Of a DNA stretch of 64,000 nucleotides, positions 1 to 8,759 are shown piece after piece; positions within the stretch are counted from its first letter, which is position 1; every line of letters begins with the position of its first letter. The notes beneath the pieces were generated by a model. The model was not told where the DNA came from, searched no databases, and saw only the letters and a program-made list of their open reading frames with translations. Source of the stretch: Thioploca ingrica (GTDB taxonomy: Bacteria > Pseudomonadota > Gammaproteobacteria > Beggiatoales > Beggiatoaceae); NCBI GenBank assembly GCA_000828835.1, contig AP014633.1, positions 4,588,001 through 4,652,000 on the forward strand, read 5' to 3'. A program made the position numbers and the translations under genes.

Positions 1-1
1 T

Positions 2-1513
2 TTAGAACAACGTTATAGTCAGTATCTAGAGTTGAATGGACCAATAGCAACTCAGTGGACTAAAACGACGACGCGGTTATCAACGACTACTGGACAAACT
101 CAAAGCAGTGTACTCGATCTAGCGGCGGTACTGAAAGCGTCGCAAACCCTCGCCGGTGAAATTGTGCTTTCGCAGTTATTGCAAAAGTTAATGAAAACCG
201 TGATTGAAAATGCCGGGGCACAAATAGGTTTCTTAATTTTAGATAAACATAAAAAAGGGACTTGGGCGATTGAAGCCAAAGCAGTACTTTCCACGGAATC
301 GCTTGAACAGCAAACCCACAATATTGAGGTGTCATCTTCTTTACCCTTTGAACAAAGTGAGGAACTGGCTATTAGCATTATCCATTATGTCCTTCGTAGT
401 CATCAAATGGTGATTTTAACGGATGCGACGATGATAGACCCATTTGCTCATGATGCTTATTTACAAAGAGTGCAACCCAAATCAATTTTGTGCCTGCCAC
501 TTCTCAACCAAGGTCAACTCAATGGTATTTTGTATTTGGAAAATCAGGTCGCTCGAGGTGCTTTTACAGCAGAACGGGTGGAGGTATTAAATTTATTATC
601 TTCACAAATTGCGATTTCTATAGAAAATGCTTATTTATATAATAACTTAGAAGAAAAAGTTCAGGAAAGAACGCAAACCATTGCGGCACAAAAAGCGGAA
701 CTTGAAGTGACTTTACATCAACTACGAACCACACAAGCACAGTTAGTTGAGTCAGAAAAAATGGCGGCATTAGGTAATTTAGTCGCCGGCGTCGCTCATG
801 AAATTAATACGCCAGTGGGCGTTGGGGTAACGGCGGCTTCGCAATTAGATAAATTGACTAAAGATTTCGCTAATTTGTATAAAGAAGGCAAAATGACTCG
901 TACTGATTTAGAGAAATATTTAAACTCGGCTCACCAAAGTAGTGTACTGCTGTTAAGAAATTTAACTCGGGCGGCTGAGTTAACTAAAAGCTTCAAACAA
1001 GTCGCCGTAGATCAATCGAGTGAACAACAGCGTACTTTTGCACTGAAAGAATATCTCAGTGAGATTATTACCAGTTTAAGACCCGAATTCAAAAACACCT
1101 CTCACCAAATTGAAGTTAATTGTCCAGCCGAAATTAAATTATCCAGTTATCCTGGCGCATTATCGCAAATTATAACGAATTTGGTTATCAATTCCATGCG
1201 CCACGGTTTTCAACAGTGTGCCGCCGGACTGATTACCATTGAAGTGACTATAGAAACTGGCCCCGCTTTAGTAGAGAAATCAGCCCAACGCTTAGTGTTA
1301 CATTATTCCGATAATGGTAAAGGAATTTCTCCGGATATTATCGATAAAATTTTTCAACCGTTTTTTACGACTAACCGTCAAGCGGGTGGAACTGGTTTAG
1401 GGTTACATATTGTTTATAATTTAGTCACTCATAAACTCAAAGGCACTATCCGTTGTGAGAGTGTAGAGGGTTTAGGAAGTACTTTTACGATTGATATTCC
1501 AACGAATACTTGA
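2..1513 (+). CDS. GAF-domain sensor histidine kinase, 5'-truncated by window edge
   Basis: The frame is open back to base 2, so the true start lies outside the window; a TTG at 32 is only the first in-window candidate. Counting from that TTG, a linker leads to a GAF domain (about residues 35-195), a coiled coil (about 205-245), a HisKA domain with the AHEIN motif (phosphoacceptor His near residue 256, Glu following it) and a HATPase_c domain with N box (LVINSMRHG), G1 (DNGKGIS) and G2 (GTGLGLH). The segment before the GAF domain (LDLAAVLKASQTLAGEI) resembles the join seen in very long Ser/Thr kinase-AAA-GAF-histidine kinase proteins, so this may be the C-terminal end of one; that is inference. 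No receiver domain is fused. It is followed on the same strand by two receiver-domain genes that could be partners. Confidence 0.88.
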   Translation, partial: LEQRYSQYLELNGPIATQWTKTTTRLSTTTGQTQSSVLDLAAVLKASQTLAGEIVLSQLLQKLMKTVIENAGAQIGFLILDKHKKGTWAIEAKAVLSTESLEQQTHNIEVSSSLPFEQSEELAISIIHYVLRSHQMVILTDATMIDPFAHDAYLQRVQPKSILCLPLLNQGQLNGILYLENQVARGAFTAERVEVLNLLSSQIAISIENAYLYNNLEEKVQERTQTIAAQKAELEVTLHQLRTTQAQLVESEKMAALGNLVAGVAHEINTPVGVGVTAASQLDKLTKDFANLYKEGKMTRTDLEKYLNSAHQSSVLLLRNLTRAAELTKSFKQVAVDQSSEQQRTFALKEYLSEIITSLRPEFKNTSHQIEVNCPAEIKLSSYPGALSQIITNLVINSMRHGFQQCAAGLITIEVTIETGPALVEKSAQRLVLHYSDNGKGISPDIIDKIFQPFFTTNRQAGGTGLGLHIVYNLVTHKLKGTIRCESVEGLGSTFTIDIPTNT

Positions 1514-1781
1514 TAACGATAGCCATAATTGACTATCCTATTAAAATAGATCTGGTTTGCAACCGAGGTGGGACTCGTTGGAGAACCCTTTTAATACGAG
1601 GGCTTAAGAGGGATTTAAACTAAATAGAACAACCCAACGTCCCAGTACTATTTTAAAAGCTATGGTTAAAAGATGAATAAATAACAATGTTATGCACGAT
1701 TGGTTAACCAATAAATCGTTATCCGGTTTTATGAATAAATGAATTGGTCCCGCTGTTGCTTGCCTACAAGAGAATGGATAG

Positions 1782-3338
1782 ATGATTTCACCCAAAGATA
1801 ACCCACTTTTCCAAGAAGATACCCTTGTCCCTTCTGGTAAGATGGAATCAGATTTGGCAGAAGATTCGATTTTACCGAGTTCAACCACAACTCATCTCTT
1901 TGCTGCGGTTGAAAACTTAACCAATGAAGAAGATGATGATCTGTTTGCCGATTCTAACTCCTCGTTAGCAGATAAATTGTTTGCTGATGAGCCTAATCGA
2001 GTGGCAGACTCTGCCACAACTCAGATTGATTCGGAACAGCAGTTATTTTCACCACCGCAATTTGGTCCTGCTATCGAATCTAACCCCGATACTTGGCGCA
2101 TTCTGGTGGTTGATGATGAAGAAGATATCCATCAAATCACCCACTTGGTGTTAGACGATTATGTCTATGAAGGTAAGTCGGTGACTTTATTGAGCGCGTA
2201 TTCTGCCGAACAGGCTAAATTGTTACTTCAACAAAAATCCACTTTTGCTATCTTATTTTTGGATGTCGTTATGGAGAGTAACGATGCCGGCTTACAATTA
2301 GCTCGTTATGTTCGGGAAACGTTAAAAGATCGGTTTACGCGGATTATTTTACGTACCGGTCAACCCGGTTATGCGCCGGAAGAAGAAATCATTTTTAAAT
2401 ATGAAATTAATGATTATGCCAATAAAACCGAATTAAGTCGTACTAAACTCTTAACCTTGACTACCGCTAGCTTGCGAGCCTATTCTGATTTGCTACTCCT
2501 GGAATCTTATCGGCAACATCTCGAAGCCAAAGTAGCGGATCGCACTCAAGAATTACAACAAAAAAACACCGAACTGTTACAACTTAACCAAGCCTTAATT
2601 AGACTTAATCAGGAAAAAAATGAATTTTTAGGGATTGCTGCACATGATTTAAAAAATCCCTTGTCATCGATTCAAGGATTAGCTGATCTGATTCAAACCT
2701 CTTTTGAAGAAGGTCTTTCAATAACAGAAGCTATCCAAGAAGTGATTAGTTTTGCGCGGATGATTGCCATCAGTTCTCATCAAATGTATGAGTTAATAAC
2801 GAATTTATTAGATGTCAATGTCATTGAAAGTGATCAACTGAAACTCTCACTGCGTCTGCTCAATTTATATCAGGCAGTAAACCTAGTTATTAATAATTAT
2901 CAGGTTAGAGCACAAAATAAGGACATTAAGTTGCATTTCCAAGCTCAGAAAATGGTTTACCTGGTTTTAGTTGATGATATCGCGATCCGTCAAATATTGG
3001 ATAATCTAGTTTCCAATGCGATTAAATATTCACCCCTAGGCAAAAATATCACCAGCCGCCTGAGTCAAGACGAAAATGAAATCCACTTGGAGATACAAGA
3101 CGAAGGTCCGGGTTTGAGTGTAGAAGATCAGCAACAACTCTTTAGTAAATTTTGTCGCTTAACGCCTAAGCCGACCGGAGAAGAACATTCAACCGGTTTA
3201 GGTTTGTTCATTGTTAAAAAATTAGTTGAAGCGATGAATGGCAAAGTGGAGTGTGAAAGTCAACTCGGGCAAGGTGCAACGTTTAGGGTGACTTTTCCCA
3301 AAGCGAATGAGATTGGTTTTCCAAAAGAAATAAAGTAA
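1782..3338 (+). CDS. Receiver-histidine kinase hybrid (REC-HisKA-HATPase)
   Basis: A 518-residue cytoplasmic protein with no membrane segment. The first ~100 residues are acidic and low in complexity, with short LFADxxS/E-like repeats. A receiver domain follows (about 105-235: DDEED acidic pocket, phosphoacceptor Asp161 in FLDVVM, Lys in YANKTEL), then a coiled coil (about 245-280), HisKA with His288 in AAHDLKNPL, and HATPase_c (N box DNLVSNAIKYS, G1 DEGPGLS, G2 STGLGLF). REC at the N-terminus followed by a kinase core suggests it takes phosphate from another kinase or is gated by its own receiver. The ATG at 1782 follows a weak purine-rich stretch. It lies between two other signalling genes on the same strand, but the gaps (268 and 159 bp) make one transcript uncertain. 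Confidence 0.9.
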   Translation: MISPKDNPLFQEDTLVPSGKMESDLAEDSILPSSTTTHLFAAVENLTNEEDDDLFADSNSSLADKLFADEPNRVADSATTQIDSEQQLFSPPQFGPAIESNPDTWRILVVDDEEDIHQITHLVLDDYVYEGKSVTLLSAYSAEQAKLLLQQKSTFAILFLDVVMESNDAGLQLARYVRETLKDRFTRIILRTGQPGYAPEEEIIFKYEINDYANKTELSRTKLLTLTTASLRAYSDLLLLESYRQHLEAKVADRTQELQQKNTELLQLNQALIRLNQEKNEFLGIAAHDLKNPLSSIQGLADLIQTSFEEGLSITEAIQEVISFARMIAISSHQMYELITNLLDVNVIESDQLKLSLRLLNLYQAVNLVINNYQVRAQNKDIKLHFQAQKMVYLVLVDDIAIRQILDNLVSNAIKYSPLGKNITSRLSQDENEIHLEIQDEGPGLSVEDQQQLFSKFCRLTPKPTGEEHSTGLGLFIVKKLVEAMNGKVECESQLGQGATFRVTFPKANEIGFPKEIK

Positions 3339-3497
3339 AGTCTATTGCAATCCTATTTAAAGAGTGACCTAGGAATGGTACTATACAAAAAGTGGTTAGG
3401 GTTAGACCAAAATAGTCAATTTAAGGTAAAAAGCCATAAATGATGAAAATCGCTTTTTTCAATAAATTAATTTGTTTATGTAGGGTAGGTATTTAAT

Positions 3498-4544
3498 ATG
3501 ACAATGCAATCATTTCCCACCATTCTTATGGTGGATGAGATGTCCGAAAATACTCGGGTGTGGTTCAATTTTTTTACCACTCATCAGTTTAAAGTGATAA
3601 TCGCTCAGAGCGGCGAAACTGCTTTACAATTAGCTGAATATAAGATGCCCAACTTAATTATCTTAGAAGCAGTATTGCCCGACATGGATGGTTTTGAAAT
3701 TTGTCGCCGACTCAAAACCAACCTGAATACCAAAGATATTCCCATCATTTTTGTCACGAGCATAGCCGATACACCCAGCAAAATTAAAGCATTTAAACTC
3801 GGTGCCATTGATTATGTGACTAAGCCAGTGCATCAAGAAGAAATGCTCGTTCGGATTAAAAATCATCTCAGTATTTATAATTTGCAACAAGAATTACGAA
3901 CCAAGGAAAGAGCCTTGCGTAAAGCTAATCAAGCCTTACAATACCTGGCTCGGTTAGATGAGCTAACCCAAATCGCTAATCGTCGTCAATTCAACGAATG
4001 TTTTGTGCAAGAGTGGCGTCGACTCAAACGTGATCATTTGCCTTTATCTTTAATCATGTGTGATATTGATTATTTCAAATTATACAATGATACCTATGGT
4101 CATCCAGTGGGAGATGAGTGTTTACGTAAAATTGCTAAAATGATTGATCAAATTGTTAAACGTCCAGCAGATTTAGTCGCACGTTATGGTGGAGAAGAAT
4201 TTGCCGCTATTTTACCCAATACCACTATTGACGGTGCTTTTCATGTCGCTAATACCATTCAAACCGAACTCGAAAAACTGAGAATTGTTCATAACCAATC
4301 GGCTGTTAATGAATATGTTACGCTCAGTATCGGTATTGCTAGCGTAGTACCCTCTTCAGAATGGTCACCGGAAGCACTGGTTAGGGTGGCGGATATCGCA
4401 CTTTATGAAGCGAAAGCCGCTGGTAGAAATCGTACTATGGCAAAAACATTTGAAGAACTGTGTTCACCGGTCGTGAATTATGTCAATTTTGAAGCGAATT
4501 CCTATGAAAAAAAAGGTAGATTATTAGTAGCTAATCGGTTGTAA
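3498..4544 (+). CDS. Receiver-GGDEF diguanylate cyclase with Glu at the phosphoacceptor site
   Basis: A 348-residue receiver-GGDEF protein predicted to make cyclic di-GMP from two GTP. The receiver domain (about 8-125) keeps the fold motifs (MVDE, LPDMDGFE, VTSIAD, Lys109 in TKP), but the usual phosphoacceptor Asp is Glu57 (LIILEAVLPDMDG). A coiled linker (about 125-150) leads to a GGDEF domain with an intact GGEEF active site (231-235). An RxxD inhibitory site (RPAD, 222-225) lies exactly five residues before it, so product feedback is likely. Glu at the acceptor position often mimics phosphorylation, so the enzyme may be active without a kinase; that is inference. A region of no clear function (about 315-348) follows the cyclase domain. 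It is convergent with the next gene. Confidence 0.92.
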   Translation: MTMQSFPTILMVDEMSENTRVWFNFFTTHQFKVIIAQSGETALQLAEYKMPNLIILEAVLPDMDGFEICRRLKTNLNTKDIPIIFVTSIADTPSKIKAFKLGAIDYVTKPVHQEEMLVRIKNHLSIYNLQQELRTKERALRKANQALQYLARLDELTQIANRRQFNECFVQEWRRLKRDHLPLSLIMCDIDYFKLYNDTYGHPVGDECLRKIAKMIDQIVKRPADLVARYGGEEFAAILPNTTIDGAFHVANTIQTELEKLRIVHNQSAVNEYVTLSIGIASVVPSSEWSPEALVRVADIALYEAKAAGRNRTMAKTFEELCSPVVNYVNFEANSYEKKGRLLVANRL

Positions 4545-4612
4545 CAACCTAATTAATAATATTATTTAAATAACTCTCGGTTCAAATCTTATCAAGCTGA
4601 CGACAGAACCGA

Positions 4613-5155
4613 CTAACTGAATAAACCTGCCATGGCTTGTTTAACAGTGGTAATTGCCTGTGGTCCAGTGACGTCCATAATCTGTTGGCTAACAAAATGT
4701 TTGTCTTCCATAATCGTCGCGACTTGTTCGCCAAAATAACGTAAAAAATCAAAACCGGCTTCATTGTGATGAAAACTCAGTTCAGCATAATCTTCAGCGC
4801 GTTGATTCAATAACTGGATAAATTGCTGACGGTATTCATCACCTTGACCTAATACATCCCGTTGATTATCAACAAAAGTATGGATCATACTGTCAGCTAA
4901 AGCGGTAATCAACCGTTGTCGTTCTTCCTCGGTTAATTGTTGATAAGCCAGACGATCAGCTACTTGAAGTAAAAAAGCGAGAAATTCACCAATAATTTGC
5001 AGCCGGTGAGCATTACTGTTCGTTTGGTAACCCTGGTTCTCTAATTCGAGCACACTTTGGGTTGCTATCTTCCAACTGACCATATTTAAAGCACCGGCAA
5101 TATTTTCCAGTGATTGTTCTTGAGCACGCTTATTCCAACGAGTTTTAATTCGCAT
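4613..5155 (-). CDS. Conserved-looking hypothetical protein, all-helical
   Basis: A 180-residue protein of unrecognised family. It has no signal peptide or membrane segment and looks almost entirely helical, with charged amphipathic stretches (for example around LTEEERQRLITALADS and RQQFIQLLNQRAEDYAEL). The start ATG at 5155 has a weak AGG seven bases upstream. It lies 53 bp downstream of the CZB-domain gene on the same strand, so the two may be co-transcribed. Codon usage and clean length support a real gene. Its position beside a c-di-GMP cyclase and a CZB protein hints at a signalling or regulatory role, but nothing in the sequence shows one. Confidence 0.65.
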   Translation of the reverse strand: MRIKTRWNKRAQEQSLENIAGALNMVSWKIATQSVLELENQGYQTNSNAHRLQIIGEFLAFLLQVADRLAYQQLTEEERQRLITALADSMIHTFVDNQRDVLGQGDEYRQQFIQLLNQRAEDYAELSFHHNEAGFDFLRYFGEQVATIMEDKHFVSQQIMDVTGPQAITTVKQAMAGLFS

Positions 5156-5208
5156 AATTAACCTAATTTAAATCCAAAGTGGCACTGACAATAATGGATA
5201 ACCCCTTA

Positions 5209-5592
5209 TTAGCTCTCATTTTTTTCTTTGGCCATCGCCAAAGCATCCAGTGCTAATAATTGTTGTGAAAGTATTTGCGAAAGCTTATGCATTTCAGTTA
5301 TCGCTAATTGGATTGAAGGTTTATCCAGGGTGGATTGTTTTTCTAATAGTTGTTGAGTCACGAGATGAAACCGTTCATGAGGTTCAAATAAACTATTAAA
5401 AATTTGCTGCGCTTGTTTATTTTGTAAGTCAGCCACTTCTTGAATCCCAGTGCCGTAAAGCCATTGACCCAGTTGACAATCATAGTGACTGCTACCTTGG
5501 AAGTCTTCTTTCCCGGCTAAAGTGGCTTCTATTTTTTTAAGATATTGAATATGTTCATTTAAGCGCATAAGAAAAAAGGCTTTATTCGGCAT
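5209..5592 (-). CDS. Stand-alone CZB (chemoreceptor zinc-binding) domain protein
   Basis: A 127-residue protein that is essentially one CZB domain. The candidate zinc ligands are in family order: His14 in LNEHIQYL, Cys39 in the CxLGxWLYG signature, and His72/His76 in EPHERFH. In known proteins CZB domains bind zinc with three His and one Cys and sit at the end of chemoreceptors or diguanylate cyclases, where zinc modulates output. Here the domain is free-standing, so it could act in trans on a receptor or on the nearby GGDEF protein; that is inference. The ATG at 5592 begins a short N-terminal stretch before the first helix. Likely same transcript as the gene at 4613-5155. Confidence 0.78.
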   Translation of the reverse strand: MPNKAFFLMRLNEHIQYLKKIEATLAGKEDFQGSSHYDCQLGQWLYGTGIQEVADLQNKQAQQIFNSLFEPHERFHLVTQQLLEKQSTLDKPSIQLAITEMHKLSQILSQQLLALDALAMAKEKNES

Positions 5593-6055
5593 GATTAACT
5601 CTATTCCTTTAATTTAAACCCAGATCTAACCCGTACAACAATGTTTGCAATAATAAACCCAGTAGGGTGGGCATTGCCTACCCGGATAAAAGTAAATGAG
5701 GGGAATGATTAGTATGTGCTGCACTTATTTATTTTGATCGCAAAACTTATCTCAAACACCGATTAAAAAAATCTGTATGCCCCATATATAGTTTATTATA
5801 CAAGCCCTTTCTAAGGTATTCCATTTTTCTTCCAAACTTTTGATGGAGATAAACAATTTAGCGAGGTAAGGTGTGCAACAGCGTGACCTTGTCCATCCGT
5901 TATGAACAAGTGAAACTCAAGCCGCCGGTTTACCGACGCTCGGAATATCTATCCGTAATAGTCGAAAACTTTGCCCAAGCCTGTAAACGCATCGAATGGT
6001 ACAGTAGTCGTTCGGTTATGGTACCAACCAATGTGCCTAAAAAAACTCGCTCAAC
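5593..6055. other. Intergenic region with a short GTAGGGTGGGCA-type repeat
   Basis: About 460 bp between the CZB gene and the 3' end of dndE. At 5661-5685 there is an imperfect palindrome (agtagggtgggcattgcc followed by tacccg), of a type repeated at about 23600, 62290 and 63890. A 68-codon frame (5871-6077, GTG start) overlaps the dndE end and resembles nothing recognised. No terminator with a clear T-run was found. Confidence 0.5.
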
Positions 6056-6436
6056 TCACCTATCGATTATTAAATGAAGTAACGTAGCGATACTTGTTAA
6101 CTTAGAATGAGTTGCCAAATAGGCAATTCCTCGATGCAAATGTAATTTAAATTGTTCAGTAAGAATTTTATCAGACAGTTCTAAGCCATCCTGATGACAA
6201 CGTTGCACTAACAACGCGAAGTAAAGTTCCGGATGAGCACCGGCAAATACTTTCCAAGTCATTTCTATTGAACTATCAGTTAAAATTTTTTCCAGCGGAG
6301 GTATGGAAGGTTGTCGTAATGAAAAACAAAAACCCCATCGACACAGCACATTCCAATTTTGAATACCGGTTTTCCGTTTGAGTAAAATAAGTTGGGTTTT
6401 CGCTTTCTCCGATAATCGAACGGTTTCAATAGTCAT
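6056..6436 (-). CDS. dndE: DNA sulfur modification protein DndE
   Basis: A 126-residue protein matching DndE in length and motifs: ETVRLSEKAKTQLILLKRKTGI at the N-terminus, the NWNVLCRWGFCFSL core, PSIPP, and EMTWKVFAG. DndE is the small subunit of the DndCDE phosphorothioation complex and is thought to bind nicked DNA while sulfur replaces a non-bridging backbone oxygen. The ATG at 6436 lies within a sequence that would overlap, as ATGA, the stop codon of an intact dndD ending GYFFHGGV, but that dndD remnant is cut off just upstream. The real dndD now lies 4.7 kb away, beyond the fix genes. How dndE is transcribed now is unclear; readthrough from the fix module is possible, since all are on the minus strand. 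Confidence 0.93.
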   Translation of the reverse strand: MTIETVRLSEKAKTQLILLKRKTGIQNWNVLCRWGFCFSLRQPSIPPLEKILTDSSIEMTWKVFAGAHPELYFALLVQRCHQDGLELSDKILTEQFKLHLHRGIAYLATHSKLTSIATLLHLIIDR

Positions 6437-6448
6437 ACACCGCCATGG

Positions 6449-6490
6449 AAAAAATAACCGGGATTGATAGTTGAGTAATGGCTTCTAAAC
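6449..6490 (-). pseudogene. Scar made of two dndD fragments upstream of dndE
   Basis: Bases 6449-6468 repeat 20 bases of the dndD 3' end (11200-11219). Bases 6470-6490 repeat 21 bases from the middle of dndD (11879-11899) without mismatch. About 660 bp of dndD separates the two source pieces, so this is an internally deleted remnant of a former dndD copy directly upstream of dndE. The homology stops at 6490, just before the ferritin-like gene. Confidence 0.85.
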
Positions 6491-6507
6491 ATAGGAACTA
6501 GAAAATT

Positions 6508-6978
6508 TTATGCCCTACGCTCGCTAAAACGTGCTATCCATTTTTCTAATTCGGCGACATGTTGGCTTTCTTCAACAGCGAATTCTTCAGCCATTTGGCG
6601 TACCCGAATATCAGAGGTGGTAGCGGCAATGGCAGTATAAAACTGACAGGCACGTTGTTCTCCAGCCAGCGCCATTTGTAGTGCATAGCTAACATCAATT
6701 AAACCATCAACACCGATCCAATCGGATGCTTCTGGGCTACTCTCGTCAGGCCATTGGTACTCTTCTGGGGAAAGTTGCGGCGCGTGGCCTAGGCCGGCGC
6801 GGGCAGTCGCTTCCGCCAGATGCAGTCGCGAGAAATGTGCCATCTTGCGAAAAAAACTTTCGACTTCATGATTACCGCTAGTTTGCATGGCATCAGCAAG
6901 CTCGTCAAAACGCTGCGCCGAATCGGCCTCCAGGCGTACAGCATGGGCGAGAAAACGGTGAATGTTATTATTCTTCAT
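6508..6978 (-). CDS. Ferritin-like/rubrerythrin-type di-iron protein
   Basis: About 156 residues, four-helix ferritin-like protein. Two E-xx-H-type pairs are visible: the Glu of LEADSAQRFDEL with HLAEA, and ALAGEQRACQFY with VEESQHVAEL. No C-terminal rubredoxin domain is present. Such proteins often accompany fix or nif genes in gammaproteobacteria, where they may scavenge peroxide or buffer iron for oxygen-sensitive electron carriers; the role here is inferred from context. The ATG at 6978 is chosen because AAGGAAG lies five bases upstream; a TTG at 6993 is also in frame. It follows fixX by 11 bp and closes the GC-richer inserted module. Confidence 0.8.
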   Translation of the reverse strand: MKNNNIHRFLAHAVRLEADSAQRFDELADAMQTSGNHEVESFFRKMAHFSRLHLAEATARAGLGHAPQLSPEEYQWPDESSPEASDWIGVDGLIDVSYALQMALAGEQRACQFYTAIAATTSDIRVRQMAEEFAVEESQHVAELEKWIARFSERRA

Positions 6979-6989
6979 ACGGGCTTCCT

Positions 6990-7280
6990 TCAACCGAATT
7001 TAAATGAAATACCAAAGCCGCCGCGCGGCCATTCCCATATTATATTGTGATGTTCGTCACAAATGATACGGCAGGTGCCGCACTCCAGACAGCCATCCGT
7101 TATTAGCACGACACGACCATCCCCTTCCAAGGTGTAGCAACCTGCTGGACAACAGATGGTACAGGGATGCAGCGCGCAACGCGCAGCACAAGTTTGCGGC
7201 TCTTTAATAGTGATGTGCGGCCGTCCGGCATCGATTCGGTAACGGTTCTGATAAAGTTTTTCCTCGACTTTTACTTGCAT
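6990..7280 (-). CDS. fixX: Ferredoxin-like protein FixX
   Basis: A 96-residue FixX-type ferredoxin. The C-terminal half carries CxxCGTCRxxC (in ITDGCLECGTCRIIC), and further Cys residues (CAARCALHPCTICCPAGC) lie in the middle, as usual for FixX, ending with the family's NIIWEWPRGGFGISFKFG-like tail. It passes electrons within the FixABCX flavin-based bifurcating complex, which uses NADH to reduce both quinone and a low-potential ferredoxin or flavodoxin for nitrogenase. It starts at an ATG with AGGA upstream and follows fixC by 15 bp. Confidence 0.92.
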   Translation of the reverse strand: MQVKVEEKLYQNRYRIDAGRPHITIKEPQTCAARCALHPCTICCPAGCYTLEGDGRVVLITDGCLECGTCRIICDEHHNIIWEWPRGGFGISFKFG

Positions 7281-7295
7281 CGTTCAGTTCCTGCT

Positions 7296-8594
7296 TTATT
7301 CAAACGCCCGCCACATCTTGAAGGCATCGCCAAGCAAGCCCAACAGCGAACGTTTGGTGACAAACTCCCGGCGAATCGCTTGTTCTTTACTTTTCTTATC
7401 AAGGCCATCCACTTTAATCAAGGTATGGGCAGTGTGGTTCAATAATTCTGGGTAGAGGGTGAAAAAGTGTTTATTCTGCTCAAAAATACCTGGCAGACGG
7501 CGATATTTTTTCAAATCCTTCATGATAAAACTGGCATCGAGCTTTTTACGGTATAACACCAGATTGCGTGCATTCCAAGGTTTACCGGCGGCTTTTAGTT
7601 CTATTAAGGTTTGCGCAGCCAATTGACCGCTAGCCGTTGCTAGATTAGAACCTTCACGATGGAGACCATTGACGAGCATCGCGGCATCGCCAGCAAGTAG
7701 CCAACCATTGCCATAGACCGGTGGTACCGCATTATAGCCCCCTTCAGGAATCAAGTGGGCAGCGTATTCCTTCATTTCGCCACCGGCAATCAGCGGTTTG
7801 ATGGCCGGGTGCGCCTTCATGCGCTCCAATAGTTGATAAGGCGTCACGGATTGCTGTTTGAAGTCTGACAACATACAGCCGATACCCAGCGTAATCGAAT
7901 CGCGGTTAGTGTAGAGAAAACCCGTGCCCATCATGCCGGCGGAAATCTTGCCCGCCATTTCAATAGCTACTCCCTCGTTTTTGCCAATATTAAAGCGCGA
8001 TTCAATCACTTCCTGGGGAAAGAAATGGATTTCCTTGACTGCCAGGGCTACGTCACTGGGCCGGATTTCCGGGTGAAAACCAGCTTTTTTAGCCAACAAC
8101 GAGTTCACACCGTCGGCCAGAATCACGGCGTCGGCAAATATTTCACCGCCTTTGCGATCCGTGTGCACGCCAACGACCCAATTATTGTCCAGCAACAATT
8201 GATTGACCGTGGTTTCGCAAATTACCAGTGCGCCCGCTTGCTGCACTTTCTTGGAAAACCACTTGTCGAAACGTGCACGGATAATCGTGTAGCGGTTGTA
8301 AGGCTGGCGGTTGAACTCCTCAGAACGGTAATGGCCGCCAAGATAAGATTCGTCGTCGAGAACCCAGACGCGCTGTTCGATCAGATGACGTTCCAGCGGC
8401 GCATCATCACGGAAATCAGGAATAATTTTTTCCAGCGCATCGGCATACAGAATTGCGCCCTGCACATTCTTTGAACCAGGATACTCACCACGCTCTAATT
8501 GCAGAACGCTAAAGCCCGCTTTGGCTAAGGTATACGCCGCCGCATTGCCGGCCATGCCGGCACCAATCACAATCACATCAAATTTTTCGGCCAT
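7296..8594 (-). CDS. fixC: Electron-transfer flavoprotein-quinone oxidoreductase-like FixC
   Basis: A 432-residue flavoprotein. The N-terminus has a Rossmann FAD motif (VIGAGMAGNAAAYTLAKAGF) followed by LERGEYPGSKNVQG, typical of FixC and ETF-QO. The second FAD motif, GWLLAGDAAMLVNGLHREGSNLA, lies near residue 290-315. No Fe-S ligands are present; these are supplied by FixX. In the FixABCX complex it is the membrane-associated quinone-reducing subunit. The ATG at 8594 has GGAG nine bases upstream. A 165-bp gap separates it from fixB, which is long for this otherwise tight operon. Confidence 0.95.
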   Translation of the reverse strand: MAEKFDVIVIGAGMAGNAAAYTLAKAGFSVLQLERGEYPGSKNVQGAILYADALEKIIPDFRDDAPLERHLIEQRVWVLDDESYLGGHYRSEEFNRQPYNRYTIIRARFDKWFSKKVQQAGALVICETTVNQLLLDNNWVVGVHTDRKGGEIFADAVILADGVNSLLAKKAGFHPEIRPSDVALAVKEIHFFPQEVIESRFNIGKNEGVAIEMAGKISAGMMGTGFLYTNRDSITLGIGCMLSDFKQQSVTPYQLLERMKAHPAIKPLIAGGEMKEYAAHLIPEGGYNAVPPVYGNGWLLAGDAAMLVNGLHREGSNLATASGQLAAQTLIELKAAGKPWNARNLVLYRKKLDASFIMKDLKKYRRLPGIFEQNKHFFTLYPELLNHTAHTLIKVDGLDKKSKEQAIRREFVTKRSLLGLLGDAFKMWRAFE

Positions 8595-8759
8595 GAGGTT
8601 GGCTCCTTATCAATCAATATATAATATATATCATGTCGTCAGGCATGATCAGCGTGAGCGTCAGCGAACTCCAATTCATGCCAGGGTTAAAAGCGTGTGG
8701 GAACGAAAACATTGGTTTACTTGGTTCAGTCTAACCAACCTACGCCAGTTCCTGAATCA

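Noticed and set aside
1604..1888. 94-codon minus-strand frame over the start of the receiver-kinase gene
   Set aside because: Overlaps a confident gene and lacks motifs or a ribosome-binding site.
5871..6077. 68-codon frame with GTG start overlapping the dndE end
   Set aside because: It has no recognisable motif, no clear ribosome-binding site and overlaps the 3' end of the well-supported dndE on the other strand.
8025..8474. 149-codon plus-strand frame inside fixC
   Set aside because: Shadow frame of fixC, which has full family motifs on the other strand.
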